This document shows, one piece after another, positions 15,648 to 24,212 of a DNA stretch of 64,000 bases. Source of the stretch: Homoserinimonas aerilata. Its GTDB lineage: Bacteria > Actinomycetota > Actinomycetes > Actinomycetales > Microbacteriaceae. Made by a program: the position numbers and the translations under genes. The DNA lies in NCBI RefSeq assembly GCF_006716125.1, contig NZ_VFOM01000001.1:1302001-1366000 (forward strand), read 5' to 3'. Position 1 is the stretch's first letter, and every line of letters starts with the position of its first letter. The notes under the pieces are model-generated. The model saw only the letters and a list, made by a program, of their open reading frames with translations, was not told the origin of the DNA and did not search any database.

Positions 15648-16926
15648 GCGGCAACAGGTTGTACCAGAGCGGAAAATCGGAGTCGCCGTCGATGACGCTC
15701 CACACCGTGGCATCCGTCGACCAGAACGGGGCATCGAAACGGAGCACGATCTTCTCCTGCTGACCCATCCCCAGCGCAGAGATCGCGCCCCGGTGGGCGA
15801 ACGGCAGCGGCGGATCGAACTCGATCGACCCCGCCTTCAGAACACCCAGCGGCACCGTGATGACGACACGATCCGCAGACAGCGACTCGCCCCGCGCCAG
15901 ACGCAGACTCACCCCATCGTTGTCATAGCTGACACTCGACACCGTGCTCGACGGCAGGATGTCAAGACCGTCGAGCTCGGATGTCACCAGGCCGGCAAAC
16001 CCGCCCGTGACCAGAACATCGTCATCAGTGCTGCGCGTCGGGTCGGCCGTGAACCAGGCAGAGAGCTCATCGGCCTCCGCACCGCCCTCGATCACGACAT
16101 CGCCGGCAACAAAATTCTCGAGCAGATCGGCGTCGGACACCCCGTCGGGCGAGCGCGACGAACTGACATCCGCCGCGCCCGACGCCACGAGGGCGTCGGC
16201 GATGGAGACATCACCCGGCTGGGACGCGGCCCAGGCGATCGCGGCGGCCACAGCATCCGGAGCCACGGAACCAGCCTCGATCGACGCCCCCGCCGCCGTA
16301 CGCCTGTCGTACACGAAATCGAACGAGCTCGTCGACACCTCGGCACGAGCCAACGCCGACGTCACAGGATTCGTCGACGCATCGTGCACCCAGGCGGCCC
16401 CCAACTCGATCGGCGCCGGCCAACGCTCGTCATCGACCGTGCGGATGCGGCCACCCGAACGATCCCGGCCCTCCACCACCACAACGCTGTGGCCCGCATC
16501 GGCGAGACGCCGCGCGACCGTCGCCCCAGCGATCCCGGCCCCCACGACGGCGATGCGCTCCCGCTCGCCGACAACATCTGCCAACTCGAGCGCGACCCGC
16601 AGGCCGGAAGCGCGGGCGCCCTGCACCGTTCCCGGCTCGAAATCAGCGGTGTGCTCCCCCGCGAAGAACAAGCGGCCCGCCACCGGCTCGCCCAGCGCGG
16701 CACGCTGCTCAGGGCTCGAGCCGACCGGCTGGAAGCTGAGAGCGCCCCGCGAGAACGGATCGCTCGCCCAAGAACTGCGCTCGAACGCCGACGGCTGCGG
16801 AATCTTCGTGCGCGTCGGCGGAACCGTCGGAGTCGGCTGCGGCGGTGCACTCGTGCACGCCGAAACGGCAAGGAGGGTCAGCCCGGAAGCCGAGCCCATA
16901 AGGAAGGTGCGCCTCGATATAGTCAT
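15460..16926 (-). CDS. Tat lipoprotein with apparently circularly permuted flavin amine oxidase domain
   Basis: The N-terminus is a Tat signal (SRRTF at 4-8) with a lipobox ending at Cys24, then a Pro-rich linker. Residues 53-115 contain SWASDPFSRGALSF, GRLFFAGEHT and GTVQGARASGLR; in ordinary flavin monoamine oxidases these are the extreme C-terminus. Only then comes the FAD Rossmann start IAVVGAGIAGATVARR (about 125-140), VEGRDRSGGRI, the substrate region, VPLGVLKAGSIEFDPPL and GMGQQEKIVLRF. The chain ends after SLEPFLDPE, where a normal enzyme would continue into the block found here at residue 53. All FAD elements are thus present in rotated order. Start ATG 16926 fits the Tat motif; the purine-rich CGAGGG touches it, so leaderless initiation or the codon at 16962 is possible. 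Substrate unknown. Confidence 0.85.
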   Translation of the reverse strand: MTISRRTFLMGSASGLTLLAVSACTSAPPQPTPTVPPTRTKIPQPSAFERSSWASDPFSRGALSFQPVGSSPEQRAALGEPVAGRLFFAGEHTADFEPGTVQGARASGLRVALELADVVGERERIAVVGAGIAGATVARRLADAGHSVVVVEGRDRSGGRIRTVDDERWPAPIELGAAWVHDASTNPVTSALARAEVSTSSFDFVYDRRTAAGASIEAGSVAPDAVAAAIAWAASQPGDVSIADALVASGAADVSSSRSPDGVSDADLLENFVAGDVVIEGGAEADELSAWFTADPTRSTDDDVLVTGGFAGLVTSELDGLDILPSSTVSSVSYDNDGVSLRLARGESLSADRVVITVPLGVLKAGSIEFDPPLPFAHRGAISALGMGQQEKIVLRFDAPFWSTDATVWSVIDGDSDFPLWYNLLPLTGEPMLVGICAGEAATRLAEFSDADLLQAALTSLEPFLDPEVLEGPGGVLPSPSGESGAAD

Positions 16927-16990
16927 CCCTCGGTCACTGTAGCTGTGAGCATCCGGAACCACCAGCGACCGCGCCGACTACCCTGAGAGC

Positions 16991-17356
16991 ATGCAGAACG
17001 GGGCCAGGGTCGACAGCTGGCTGTGGGCCGTGCGCGTGTACAAGACGCGCTCGGCAGCCACAGCGGCCTGCCGCGCCGGGCATGTGCGGGTCGGCGGCGA
17101 GCGCGTCAAAGCCGCCCAGACGGTGCGCATCGGCGACGAGGTGCGCGTGCGCATCGCCGGCTTCGACCGCACGCTCGTGGTGCAGCGCCTCCTCGTCAAA
17201 CGGGTCGGCGCGCCCGACGCAGCAACCGCCTACAACGAGACGACCCCACCACCGCCACCCCGGGAGGAACGGCCCCTCCTGCCGGTACGCGACCGCGGCG
17301 CCGGCCGCCCCACCAAACGCGAACGGCGCGAACTGGAGCAACTGCGCGGCTACTGA
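16991..17356 (+). CDS. S4-domain RNA-binding protein (HslR/Hsp15-like)
   Basis: The 121-residue protein begins with a complete S4 domain: RVDSWLWAVRVYKTRSAATA and CRAGHVRVGGERVKA (about residues 6-40), then IGDEVRVRI. In Escherichia coli Hsp15 binds 50S subunits with stalled tRNA and recycles them. A basic tail (GRPTKRERRELEQLR) follows a Pro-rich stretch. ATG 16991 is 64 bp from the divergent oxidase gene. Other small S4 proteins such as RqcP-like factors are possible. Confidence 0.88.
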   Translation: MQNGARVDSWLWAVRVYKTRSAATAACRAGHVRVGGERVKAAQTVRIGDEVRVRIAGFDRTLVVQRLLVKRVGAPDAATAYNETTPPPPPREERPLLPVRDRGAGRPTKRERRELEQLRGY

Positions 17357-17365
17357 ACGGCCCGG

Positions 17366-17389
17366 CTCAGTCTCAGTCTCAGTCTCAGT
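17366..17389. repeat. (CTCAGT)x4 microsatellite
   Basis: Four perfect tandem hexamers lie in the 28-bp gap between the S4 gene and the convergent CPBP gene and include the latter's stop codon (TGA at 17385-17387). Slippage here would alter little but the stop context. Confidence 0.9.
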
Positions 17390-18215
17390 AGAGGAAGATC
17401 GGCAGCCAGTCACGGTTGTGCGCGTGCACAAGCGCCAGAAACAGCACCAGATCGAACAACAGGTGCACCGACACCACATAGGTGAGCGACTTGGTCAGCT
17501 TGAACGTGTACCCCTGCAGCATCGCGAACGGAAACGTCAACAGCGGCCCCCACGCCTCATAGCCGATCTCCCACAGGAACGACGAGAAGATCACCGCCTG
17601 CAGGATGTTCGCCAACCAATCCGGAAAATGGCGGCGCAGCAGAGTGAACGTCGTGCAGACGAAGAACAACTCATCCCAGATGCCGACCGTGTTCACACCG
17701 AGGAAGAGGCGCCAGAAGATGGTGGGATCATCCGTGCTGATCGCATTCGGCCAGTTCTGGAAGACATCCGTGCTGATCAGATACACCGGCAGGATGAAAT
17801 AGCCGAGCGCGACGACACCCAGCAGGTAGAGCTTCGCCGTGAGCGACCAGCGGTGGCCCGTGCGCACCGGAAAACGGATGATGCGCTCCCGGAACACGAA
17901 CCGGTCGACCAGCCACGGCACCAGAACGGCGAGCGCGAGCGCGCCGCCCATGAGCGCCATGTGCCCGAGGCTCAGATCGGCGTTCAGCGGAACCAGACTG
18001 ATGATGATGAGACCGGATGCGATGAGCGCCAGATGGCGCAGAAGCACACGATCGATGACGGCAGCCGCCACAAGGCTCGCCGCGATCAGCAGATAGCCGG
18101 CGTCGCTCTCAAGACCGAACAGGACGACGGCGGATGCCGAGAGCAGCACCGCGGGCAGCAGCTTCCAGCTGAGGGCGGTGCGCGGCGCTTCGGCTGCGAT
18201 CAGTGTCGACGTCAC
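17385..18215 (-). CDS. CPBP-family intramembrane protein
   Basis: The 276-residue protein has about eight membrane segments. The last third carries CPBP/Abi signatures: IWDELFFVCTTFTLLRR corresponds to motif 1, where the usual E-E-x-x-x-R reads D-E-L-F-F-V, then FSSFLWEIGYEAW and SVHLLFD supply the second and third motifs including a histidine. Known family members are prenyl-endopeptidases or bacteriocin self-immunity proteins, with a glutamate pair as the metal site. The first Glu being Asp leaves activity uncertain. GTG at 18215 is the only start near the first conserved segment; the ribosome site is weak. Confidence 0.7.
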   Translation of the reverse strand: MTSTLIAAEAPRTALSWKLLPAVLLSASAVVLFGLESDAGYLLIAASLVAAAVIDRVLLRHLALIASGLIIISLVPLNADLSLGHMALMGGALALAVLVPWLVDRFVFRERIIRFPVRTGHRWSLTAKLYLLGVVALGYFILPVYLISTDVFQNWPNAISTDDPTIFWRLFLGVNTVGIWDELFFVCTTFTLLRRHFPDWLANILQAVIFSSFLWEIGYEAWGPLLTFPFAMLQGYTFKLTKSLTYVVSVHLLFDLVLFLALVHAHNRDWLPIFLY

Positions 18216-18294
18216 CCGTTCAGGATGTCACACGGTGCCGCAGTCAGGCGGATGCGGGTGGCTTGGCGACGAGGAAAGCTCTCAGTTGATTAAC

Positions 18295-18310
18295 TCGAAC
18301 ATATGTTCGA
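18295..18310. promoter_or_regulatory. perfect LexA (SOS) box upstream of the mutasome operon
   Basis: TCGAACATATGTTCGA is a perfect palindrome matching the actinobacterial LexA consensus TCGAAC-N4-GTTCGA. It lies immediately before, and touches, the first in-frame ATG of imuA', so LexA bound here would block the promoter or start. DNA damage induction of the three following genes is the expected outcome. Confidence 0.95.
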
Positions 18311-18314
18311 AACT

Positions 18315-19028
18315 ATGGGCATGACGCTGCTCGCCGAAACCTCCTCCCCCGCCCTCGCGCGGGACGAGCTGCAGACGCGCATCCGGCAGATGCAGGCCAC
18401 CCGGCTCGACGAGAAGACCCTACCCATGCCCCCCGGCATGGAGTCGCTGCTGCCCGAAGGGCTGCGGGCAGGCGCGAGCTACTCCATCGACGGAAGCGCC
18501 GCGGGGGCTGTGACGCTCGCCCTGGCACTCCTGGCCGGACCCTCCCGGCAGGGTGCCTGGTGCGGGGTGCTCGGGATGCCCGGGCTCGGAACGGAGGCGG
18601 CCGCCGGGCTGGGCGTGGACCTCGAACGGCTCGTGCTGGTGCCCCGCCCCGGCGACCGCTGGCTCACCGTCGCCGCCGCCATGGCCGACGTCCTCGGCAT
18701 GGTGCTGTTGGCGCCCCCGGGCAGGGCGACCGCCGCCGACGCCAACAGGCTCGCGGCCCGGCTGCGGCAGCGCGGCAGCACCCTCCTCGTGCTGGGCGAC
18801 TGGCCGCACGCCGAGGCGACGCTGCGGGTGGCCACGAACCGCTGGGAAGGGCTCTCGGATGGCCACGGCAGACTGCGCACGCGGCACCTGGATGTGCAGT
18901 CGACCGGACGCAGCGGGCGCATGCGCGCCATCCGGCTCGACCTGGCCGAGCGGGGGCATCCGATCGCAACGGCAACAGGCACGGCGCACAGCCCCTCGAT
19001 CCGACTCGTGCAGGGGATCGCCGGATGA
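18315..19028 (+). CDS. imuA': ImuA'-type mutasome accessory protein
   Basis: About 237 residues, distantly RecA/SulA-like. It fits the actinobacterial ImuA' (Rv3395c type) by size, place before imuB and dnaE2, and the LexA box. Features include MPPGMESLLPEGLRAGASYS near the N-terminus, a glycine-rich stretch, and DVLGMVLLAPPG; a true Walker A is degenerate. The first in-frame ATG (18303) lies inside the LexA palindrome, so I favour ATG 18315; 18321 is equally possible, as no ribosome site is clear. Its stop overlaps the imuB start (ATGA). In mycobacteria ImuA' is needed, with ImuB, for DnaE2-dependent mutagenesis. Confidence 0.82.
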   Translation: MGMTLLAETSSPALARDELQTRIRQMQATRLDEKTLPMPPGMESLLPEGLRAGASYSIDGSAAGAVTLALALLAGPSRQGAWCGVLGMPGLGTEAAAGLGVDLERLVLVPRPGDRWLTVAAAMADVLGMVLLAPPGRATAADANRLAARLRQRGSTLLVLGDWPHAEATLRVATNRWEGLSDGHGRLRTRHLDVQSTGRSGRMRAIRLDLAERGHPIATATGTAHSPSIRLVQGIAG

Positions 19029-20605
19029 CCGAGACGGCAGCAGACCCACTGCGGGCGCTCATCGTCTGGCTGCCCGACTGGCCCATCTCAGCAGCACGGA
19101 TGGAGCAGGGGCTTCCGCCGGACGGCCCGCTCGCACTCGTCGACCGCGGGCACGTCGTGGCCTGCTCCGAATCGGCCCGGCGGGAAGGCGTGCGCCGCGG
19201 GCTGCGCCTGCGCGAAGCACAGCTGCGCTGCCCCGAACTGGTGCTCGCCCCCTACGACGCGACTGCCGATGCCCGGGCCTTCGACCCCGTCGTCGCCGTC
19301 ATCGAACAGATCGTGCCGGGAGTGCAGATATTGAGACCCGGGCTCTGCGCGGTGCGGGCCAGAGGCGCCGCCCGCTATTACGGAGGAGAACAACAAGCAG
19401 CAGAACGACTGCTCACCGCGCTCGAAGAACACGGCCTGGCAGGAACGGGCATCGGGATCGCCGACAGCCTCTTCGCAGCAGAGCAGGCGGTCTGGCAGGC
19501 GACCGCGCAGCATCCGCTCATCATCGTGCCGGCCGGAGAATCGGCACGATTCCTCGCAGGCCTGCCCATCGAGGCGCTCGGCGACGACAGCGTCACCCCG
19601 CTGCTCCGCAGGCTGGGGGCGCGCACCCTCGGCGACTTCGCCGCCCTGTCGGCGACAGATGTGCGCACCCGCTTCGGTGAAACCGGCGCCAGGGCACACG
19701 CCCGCGCGGGAGGAAACGACCCGCGCCCCGTGATCGCACGGGTGCCGCCGCGTGAGCTCGACTGCTCCGTCGAATTCGAACCGCCCCTCGATCGGGTCGA
19801 CCAGATCGCATTCGGGATGCGGGCGGCATCCGAACTCTTCATAACCCGACTCACGCGCGAGAGGCTCGTGTGCACGGGGATCCGCATCACCGTGACGGAT
19901 GAGACGGGGGTGAACTCGGAACGCGGCTGGGCGCATCCGCGATACTTCACAGCGGCGGATGTGCTCGACCGGGTCCGCTGGCAGCTGCAGGGAGACTCCG
20001 GCGCCGACGGCGGGCCAGACTCCCCCGTCGCGCGGGTACAGATCGCACCGGAACACGTCGACGCTGCGGCAGGCCACGAAGAGGGCCTGTGGGGGCAGAT
20101 GGCAGACGAGCGCATCCACCACGGACTGTCGCGCATCCAGAGCATGCTCGGGCACGAAGCCGTACTCACAGCGGTGGCGGGCGGCGGGCGGCTGCTCGCA
20201 GAGCGGCGGGTTCTCGTGCCCTGGGGAGACGCCCCGCCGGCCACCGCACGGGCCGCCTCGTCACGCCCCTGGCCGGGCAGCCTTCCCGACCCGCAGCCGA
20301 CAACCGTGTTCGAGACGCCCCAACCCGTCACCGTGCTCGACGCAGGCGGCACAACGGTCGACGTGGACCGGCGCGGCTCCCTCAGCGGTGCGCCCACCTG
20401 GCTGGGGCACGAACAGGGCGGCACCGGCCCGCCCGGCAGACATCGCATCGCGGGCTGGGCGGGGCCCTGGCCGCTACGACAACGCTGGTGGGATCCGGCA
20501 AAGAGCCGCCGCTCCGACCGCTTTCAGATACTCGACGACAACGGAACGGCCTGGCTTCTTCTGCTCGAACAACACTGCTGGTGGGCGGAGGGGCGCTACG
20601 ACTGA
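19025..20605 (+). CDS. imuB: Y-family polymerase-like mutasome protein ImuB
   Basis: The 526-residue protein starts with ALIVWLPDWPISAARMEQG and LALVDRGHVVACSESARREG, then RGLRLREAQLRCPELVL, which is the Y-family palm/finger layout. The catalytic acidic triad of active DinB-type polymerases is not apparent, as expected for ImuB, which acts as a bridge between the beta clamp and DnaE2. The C-terminal half (PPRELDCSVEFEPPLDRVDQ onward) is the little-finger region. ATG 19025 overlaps the imuA' TGA. Residues 440-526 are Trp/Arg-rich, including GPWPLRQRWWDP and QHCWW, and belong to the ImuB C-terminal region. Confidence 0.93.
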   Translation: MTETAADPLRALIVWLPDWPISAARMEQGLPPDGPLALVDRGHVVACSESARREGVRRGLRLREAQLRCPELVLAPYDATADARAFDPVVAVIEQIVPGVQILRPGLCAVRARGAARYYGGEQQAAERLLTALEEHGLAGTGIGIADSLFAAEQAVWQATAQHPLIIVPAGESARFLAGLPIEALGDDSVTPLLRRLGARTLGDFAALSATDVRTRFGETGARAHARAGGNDPRPVIARVPPRELDCSVEFEPPLDRVDQIAFGMRAASELFITRLTRERLVCTGIRITVTDETGVNSERGWAHPRYFTAADVLDRVRWQLQGDSGADGGPDSPVARVQIAPEHVDAAAGHEEGLWGQMADERIHHGLSRIQSMLGHEAVLTAVAGGGRLLAERRVLVPWGDAPPATARAASSRPWPGSLPDPQPTTVFETPQPVTVLDAGGTTVDVDRRGSLSGAPTWLGHEQGGTGPPGRHRIAGWAGPWPLRQRWWDPAKSRRSDRFQILDDNGTAWLLLLEQHCWWAEGRYD

Positions 20606-20619
20606 AACCACTGCGACCC

Positions 20620-20636
20620 GCTGGACAACGTCCAGC
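20620..20636 (+). other. small intra-operon hairpin
   Basis: GCTGGAC pairs with GTCCAGC around AAC in the 85-bp gap between imuB and dnaE2. It may tune relative expression or mRNA decay. There is no T-run, so full termination is unlikely. Confidence 0.4.
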
Positions 20637-20690
20637 TGAACACGGGCCCAACCGGACATCGGCGGGTGAACAGGGAAGGAGGAACAGCGG

Positions 20691-23600
20691 ATGGGATGGA
20701 ACAATCCCCCGGTCACCTGGGCGGAACTCGAGCGAACGCTCAGCGGCGAACCGCAGCCCGAACGACCTCACCACTCCCGCCGACGCCCACCCCCAGCCTC
20801 GGCCCCAACCCCTCAGCCGGACGACACCCCGGCCGGGCCGCAGGTGCCCTACGCCGAACTGCACATCCACTCGCATTTCAGCTTTCTCGACGGCGCCTCC
20901 TCCCCCGCCCAACTCGTCACCGAAGCCATGCGCCTCGGCCTGCACGGCCTCGCCCTCACCGACCATGACGGCCTCTACGGCATCGTGCGGATGGCGGAAG
21001 CGGCAGAGACAACACCACTGAAGACGGTGTTCGGGGCAGAACTCTCGCTCGACCTCGGCATGCCACAGAACGGCCAGGCCGACCCCGAAGGCGAACATCT
21101 GCTCGTGCTCGCCCGACGCGAGGAGGGCTACCACAGGCTCGCCGGCGCGATCACGACCGCGCAACTCGCCGACGGCGCCCAGAAGGGGCAGCCCGTCTAC
21201 GACCTCGAACAGCTCGCCGAGGCATCCGGCGGCCACTGGGTCGTGCTCACCGGATGCCGCAAGGGCGCCGTGCGCCGTGCGCTCACCTCCCACGGTGAGC
21301 AGGCGGCAGAAGGGGAGGTGCTGCGGCTCATGCGACTGTTCGGCGACGAGAACGTCGTCGTCGAACTGATCGACCATGGAGGCCCCCTCGACAGCGAGCA
21401 CAACGACGCCCTCGCCGGAATCGCCGCGCGGCTGGGCATCCCCTACATCGCCAGCAACGCCGTGCACTATGCGCACCCCGACGAGCAGCCCCTCGCATCC
21501 GCGATCGCCGCCGTGCGGGCACACCGCAGCCTCGACGAGATGGATGCCTGGCTGCCCGCCTCCGACGGGGCTCACCTGCGCAGCGGTGCCGAGATGGCCC
21601 GACGTTTCTCCCGCTACCCCGGCGCCGTGGCCCGAACCGTCGAACTGGCCGACGATCTCGCCTTCAGCCTGCGCGCCGCCCGACCGAAACTGCCGAAACA
21701 GGACGTGCCCGACGGCCACACACCCATGTCGTGGCTCAGAGAACTGGTGCGACGCGGAACCCCGGCGAAATACCCGGACGCCGACAAGACTGTGCACGCC
21801 CGGCTCGAGCAGGAACTCGGCGTCATCGAGACGAAGGACTTTCCCGGATACTTCCTCATCGTGCACGACATCGTGCAGTTCGCTCGCGAGCGGGGCATCC
21901 TGTGCCAGGGGCGCGGCTCAGCCGCCAGCTCGGCCGTCTGCTACGTGCTCGGCATCACCGCCGTCGACTCGATCTTCTTCAAGCTGCCGTTCGAGCGCTT
22001 CCTGTCGAGCATGCGCGAAGAAGAGCCCGACATCGACGTCGACTTCGACTCGGATCGCCGCGAAGAGGTCATCCAGTACGTCTACCGAAAATACGGCAGA
22101 CGCAACGCCGCCCAGGTCGCGAACGTCATCAGCTACCGGCCCAAGAACGCCGTGCGCGACATGGCGAAGGCGCTCGGCTACAGCCAGGGCCAGCAGGACG
22201 CCTGGTCGAAGCGACTGGAACGCGACATTCCCGCCACCGAGAAGGGGGACGGCATCCCCGCCACCGTCATCGGGCTCACACAGCAGCTGTTGAAGGCCCC
22301 CCGCCATCTGGGCATCCACTCGGGCGGGATGGTGCTCACCGAGCGACCCGTCGGCGAGGTATGCCCCATCGAGCATGCACGCATGGAGAACCGAACGGTG
22401 CTGCAGTGGGACAAAGACGACTGCGAATGGATGGGCCTCGTCAAGTTCGACCTGCTCGGGCTCGGCATGCTCGCGGCGTTGCAGTACTGCTTCGACCTCG
22501 TCGACGACAACCTCGGCGAACGGTGGAGCATCGAGACCATCCCCAAAGAGGAGCAGGGCGTCTACGACATGCTGTGCAGGGCGGATGCGATCGGCGTCTT
22601 CCAGGTGGAGAGCCGGGCCCAGCTGGCGACGCTGCCGAGACTCAAGCCGCGCTGCTACTACGACCTCGTGGTCGAGATCGCCCTCATCCGGCCGGGTCCC
22701 ATCCAGGGCGGTGCGGTACATCCGTACATCCGCCGCCGAGCAGGCGAGGAGAAGGTCAGCTACTCGCACCCCCGACTGAAGGAGGTGCTGGAGCGAACCC
22801 TGGGGATTCCCCTCTTTCAGGAACAGCTCATGCAGATGGCCGTGGCCGTCGGCGGATGCACGGCAGAAGACGCCGACCTGCTGCGCCGGTCGATGGGATC
22901 CAAGCGCGGGGTCGAACGCATCGACTCGCTCAAGAAGAAGCTCTTCGCCGGCATGGCCTCGAACGGTATAACCGGTGACACGGCGAACGGCATCTACGCG
23001 CAGATCGAAGCGTTCGCCGACTTCGGCTTCGCCGAATCGCATTCTCTGAGCTTCGCCGTGCTCGTCTATGCGAGCTCCTGGCTGAAGCTGCACTATCCCG
23101 CCGCATTCCTCGCGGCGCTGCTGCGGGCGCAGCCGATGGGCTTCTACTCGCCGCAGACGCTTGTGGCGGATGCCCGCAGGCACGGTGTGGCCGTGCTGCG
23201 GCCCGACATCCTGCTCTCTGACGCGCAGGCGAAGCTCGAATCGATCACCGAGCCCAGAGACAGCGAACTCGGCAGAGCCGACCACCGGAGGCAGGACGGC
23301 TGCGTGCAGCAGAACCAGCCACCGATCGGCGCGTTCGACCGAACCTCACCCGCGGACACCGCCTCCCACCGGCGCGACGCAGGCTTCGCCGTGCGGCTCG
23401 GCCTGGCCGAGGTGACCACAATCGGCTCAGCCCTCGCCGAGAGGATCGTCGCAGAACGGGAGACGAGCGGAGCATTCGCCGACCTCGCAGATCTCTCGCG
23501 CCGGGTCGGCCTGAGCGCCGAACAGTTGGAGGCGCTCGCCTCCGCCGGAGCCTTCGACTCGCTCGGCATGAGCCGCCGCGAAGCGCTGTGGGATGCGGGG

Positions 23601-24089
23601 GCCGCCGCGCAGGAGAAGTCAGGCCATCTCGACGGCAGCGGGACGAGCATCCAGCCTCCTCTGCTGCCGATGCTGACACCGGCAGAGCAGGTGGCCTACG
23701 ACCTGTGGGCGACGGGGGTGTCGACGGATGACCACCCGATGAGGCATGTGCGCCCCGAACTGGCCGGACGCGGGGTGCTCCCCATCGACGCGCTCACCAC
23801 AGCGGAATCCGGGCGGCGCATCCATGTGAGCGGCATCGTCACGCACCGCCAGCGGCCACAGACGGCCAGCGGCATGACGTTCATGAACATCGAAGACGAG
23901 ACGGGCATCCTGAACATCATCGTGAGCAAGGGGGCGTGGGCTCGCTACCGGCGTATCGCCAGGGAGTCGCCCGCGCTGCTCGTGCGCGGCATCCTGGAGC
24001 GTTCCCCCGACGGCATCGTGAACGTCGTCGCCGACCGCTTCGAAGAGCTGCGGATGCCGGTGCGCACGCGGTCGCGCGACTTCCAGTGA
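20691..24089 (+). CDS. dnaE2: error-prone DNA polymerase III alpha subunit DnaE2
   Basis: The 1132-residue protein is full length. Order: PHP domain (AELHIHSHFSFLDGA and ALTDHDGLYG, about residues 60-110), polymerase palm with GRGSAASSAVCY and the catalytic PDIDVDFDSDRR near 446, fingers, helix-hairpin-helix region near 920-960, and an OB fold (RRIHVSGIVTHRQRP) near 1043. ATG 20691 has AGGAGG eight bases upstream. Residues about 851-895 form an unusual hydrophilic insert before AVRLGLAEV. In the mutasome it performs translesion synthesis after damage; the upstream LexA box is the likely control, though this gene could have extra promoters in its 85-bp leader. Confidence 0.96.
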   Translation: MGWNNPPVTWAELERTLSGEPQPERPHHSRRRPPPASAPTPQPDDTPAGPQVPYAELHIHSHFSFLDGASSPAQLVTEAMRLGLHGLALTDHDGLYGIVRMAEAAETTPLKTVFGAELSLDLGMPQNGQADPEGEHLLVLARREEGYHRLAGAITTAQLADGAQKGQPVYDLEQLAEASGGHWVVLTGCRKGAVRRALTSHGEQAAEGEVLRLMRLFGDENVVVELIDHGGPLDSEHNDALAGIAARLGIPYIASNAVHYAHPDEQPLASAIAAVRAHRSLDEMDAWLPASDGAHLRSGAEMARRFSRYPGAVARTVELADDLAFSLRAARPKLPKQDVPDGHTPMSWLRELVRRGTPAKYPDADKTVHARLEQELGVIETKDFPGYFLIVHDIVQFARERGILCQGRGSAASSAVCYVLGITAVDSIFFKLPFERFLSSMREEEPDIDVDFDSDRREEVIQYVYRKYGRRNAAQVANVISYRPKNAVRDMAKALGYSQGQQDAWSKRLERDIPATEKGDGIPATVIGLTQQLLKAPRHLGIHSGGMVLTERPVGEVCPIEHARMENRTVLQWDKDDCEWMGLVKFDLLGLGMLAALQYCFDLVDDNLGERWSIETIPKEEQGVYDMLCRADAIGVFQVESRAQLATLPRLKPRCYYDLVVEIALIRPGPIQGGAVHPYIRRRAGEEKVSYSHPRLKEVLERTLGIPLFQEQLMQMAVAVGGCTAEDADLLRRSMGSKRGVERIDSLKKKLFAGMASNGITGDTANGIYAQIEAFADFGFAESHSLSFAVLVYASSWLKLHYPAAFLAALLRAQPMGFYSPQTLVADARRHGVAVLRPDILLSDAQAKLESITEPRDSELGRADHRRQDGCVQQNQPPIGAFDRTSPADTASHRRDAGFAVRLGLAEVTTIGSALAERIVAERETSGAFADLADLSRRVGLSAEQLEALASAGAFDSLGMSRREALWDAGAAAQEKSGHLDGSGTSIQPPLLPMLTPAEQVAYDLWATGVSTDDHPMRHVRPELAGRGVLPIDALTTAESGRRIHVSGIVTHRQRPQTASGMTFMNIEDETGILNIIVSKGAWARYRRIARESPALLVRGILERSPDGIVNVVADRFEELRMPVRTRSRDFQ

Positions 24090-24153
24090 GCGGCCCCATC
24101 CGGATCAACGAAAGGTCACGATGAGCCCTTTACGCGCACATGAAGGGCGAAAA

Positions 24154-24185
24154 GTGACCACTCGCGGTATCACGCGAGTGGTCAC
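24154..24185. terminator. bidirectional hairpin between dnaE2 and SPFH gene
   Basis: A perfect 13-bp stem, GTGACCACTCGCG with CGCGAGTGGTCAC, closes a six-base loop in the gap between convergent genes. There is no T-run, usual in high-GC actinobacteria. Confidence 0.8.
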
Positions 24186-24212
24186 TGGTCGCTTCGGCCG
24201 TGGTCGCGCCCG

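Noticed and set aside
17366..17389. CTCAGT microsatellite as contingency switch
   Set aside because: It is intergenic, shares only the last codon of CPBP, and the unit is 6 bp so frame would not change.
20382..21866. 494-codon minus-strand frame across dnaE2 5' end
   Set aside because: Antisense shadow in GC-rich DNA, no ribosome site or domain.
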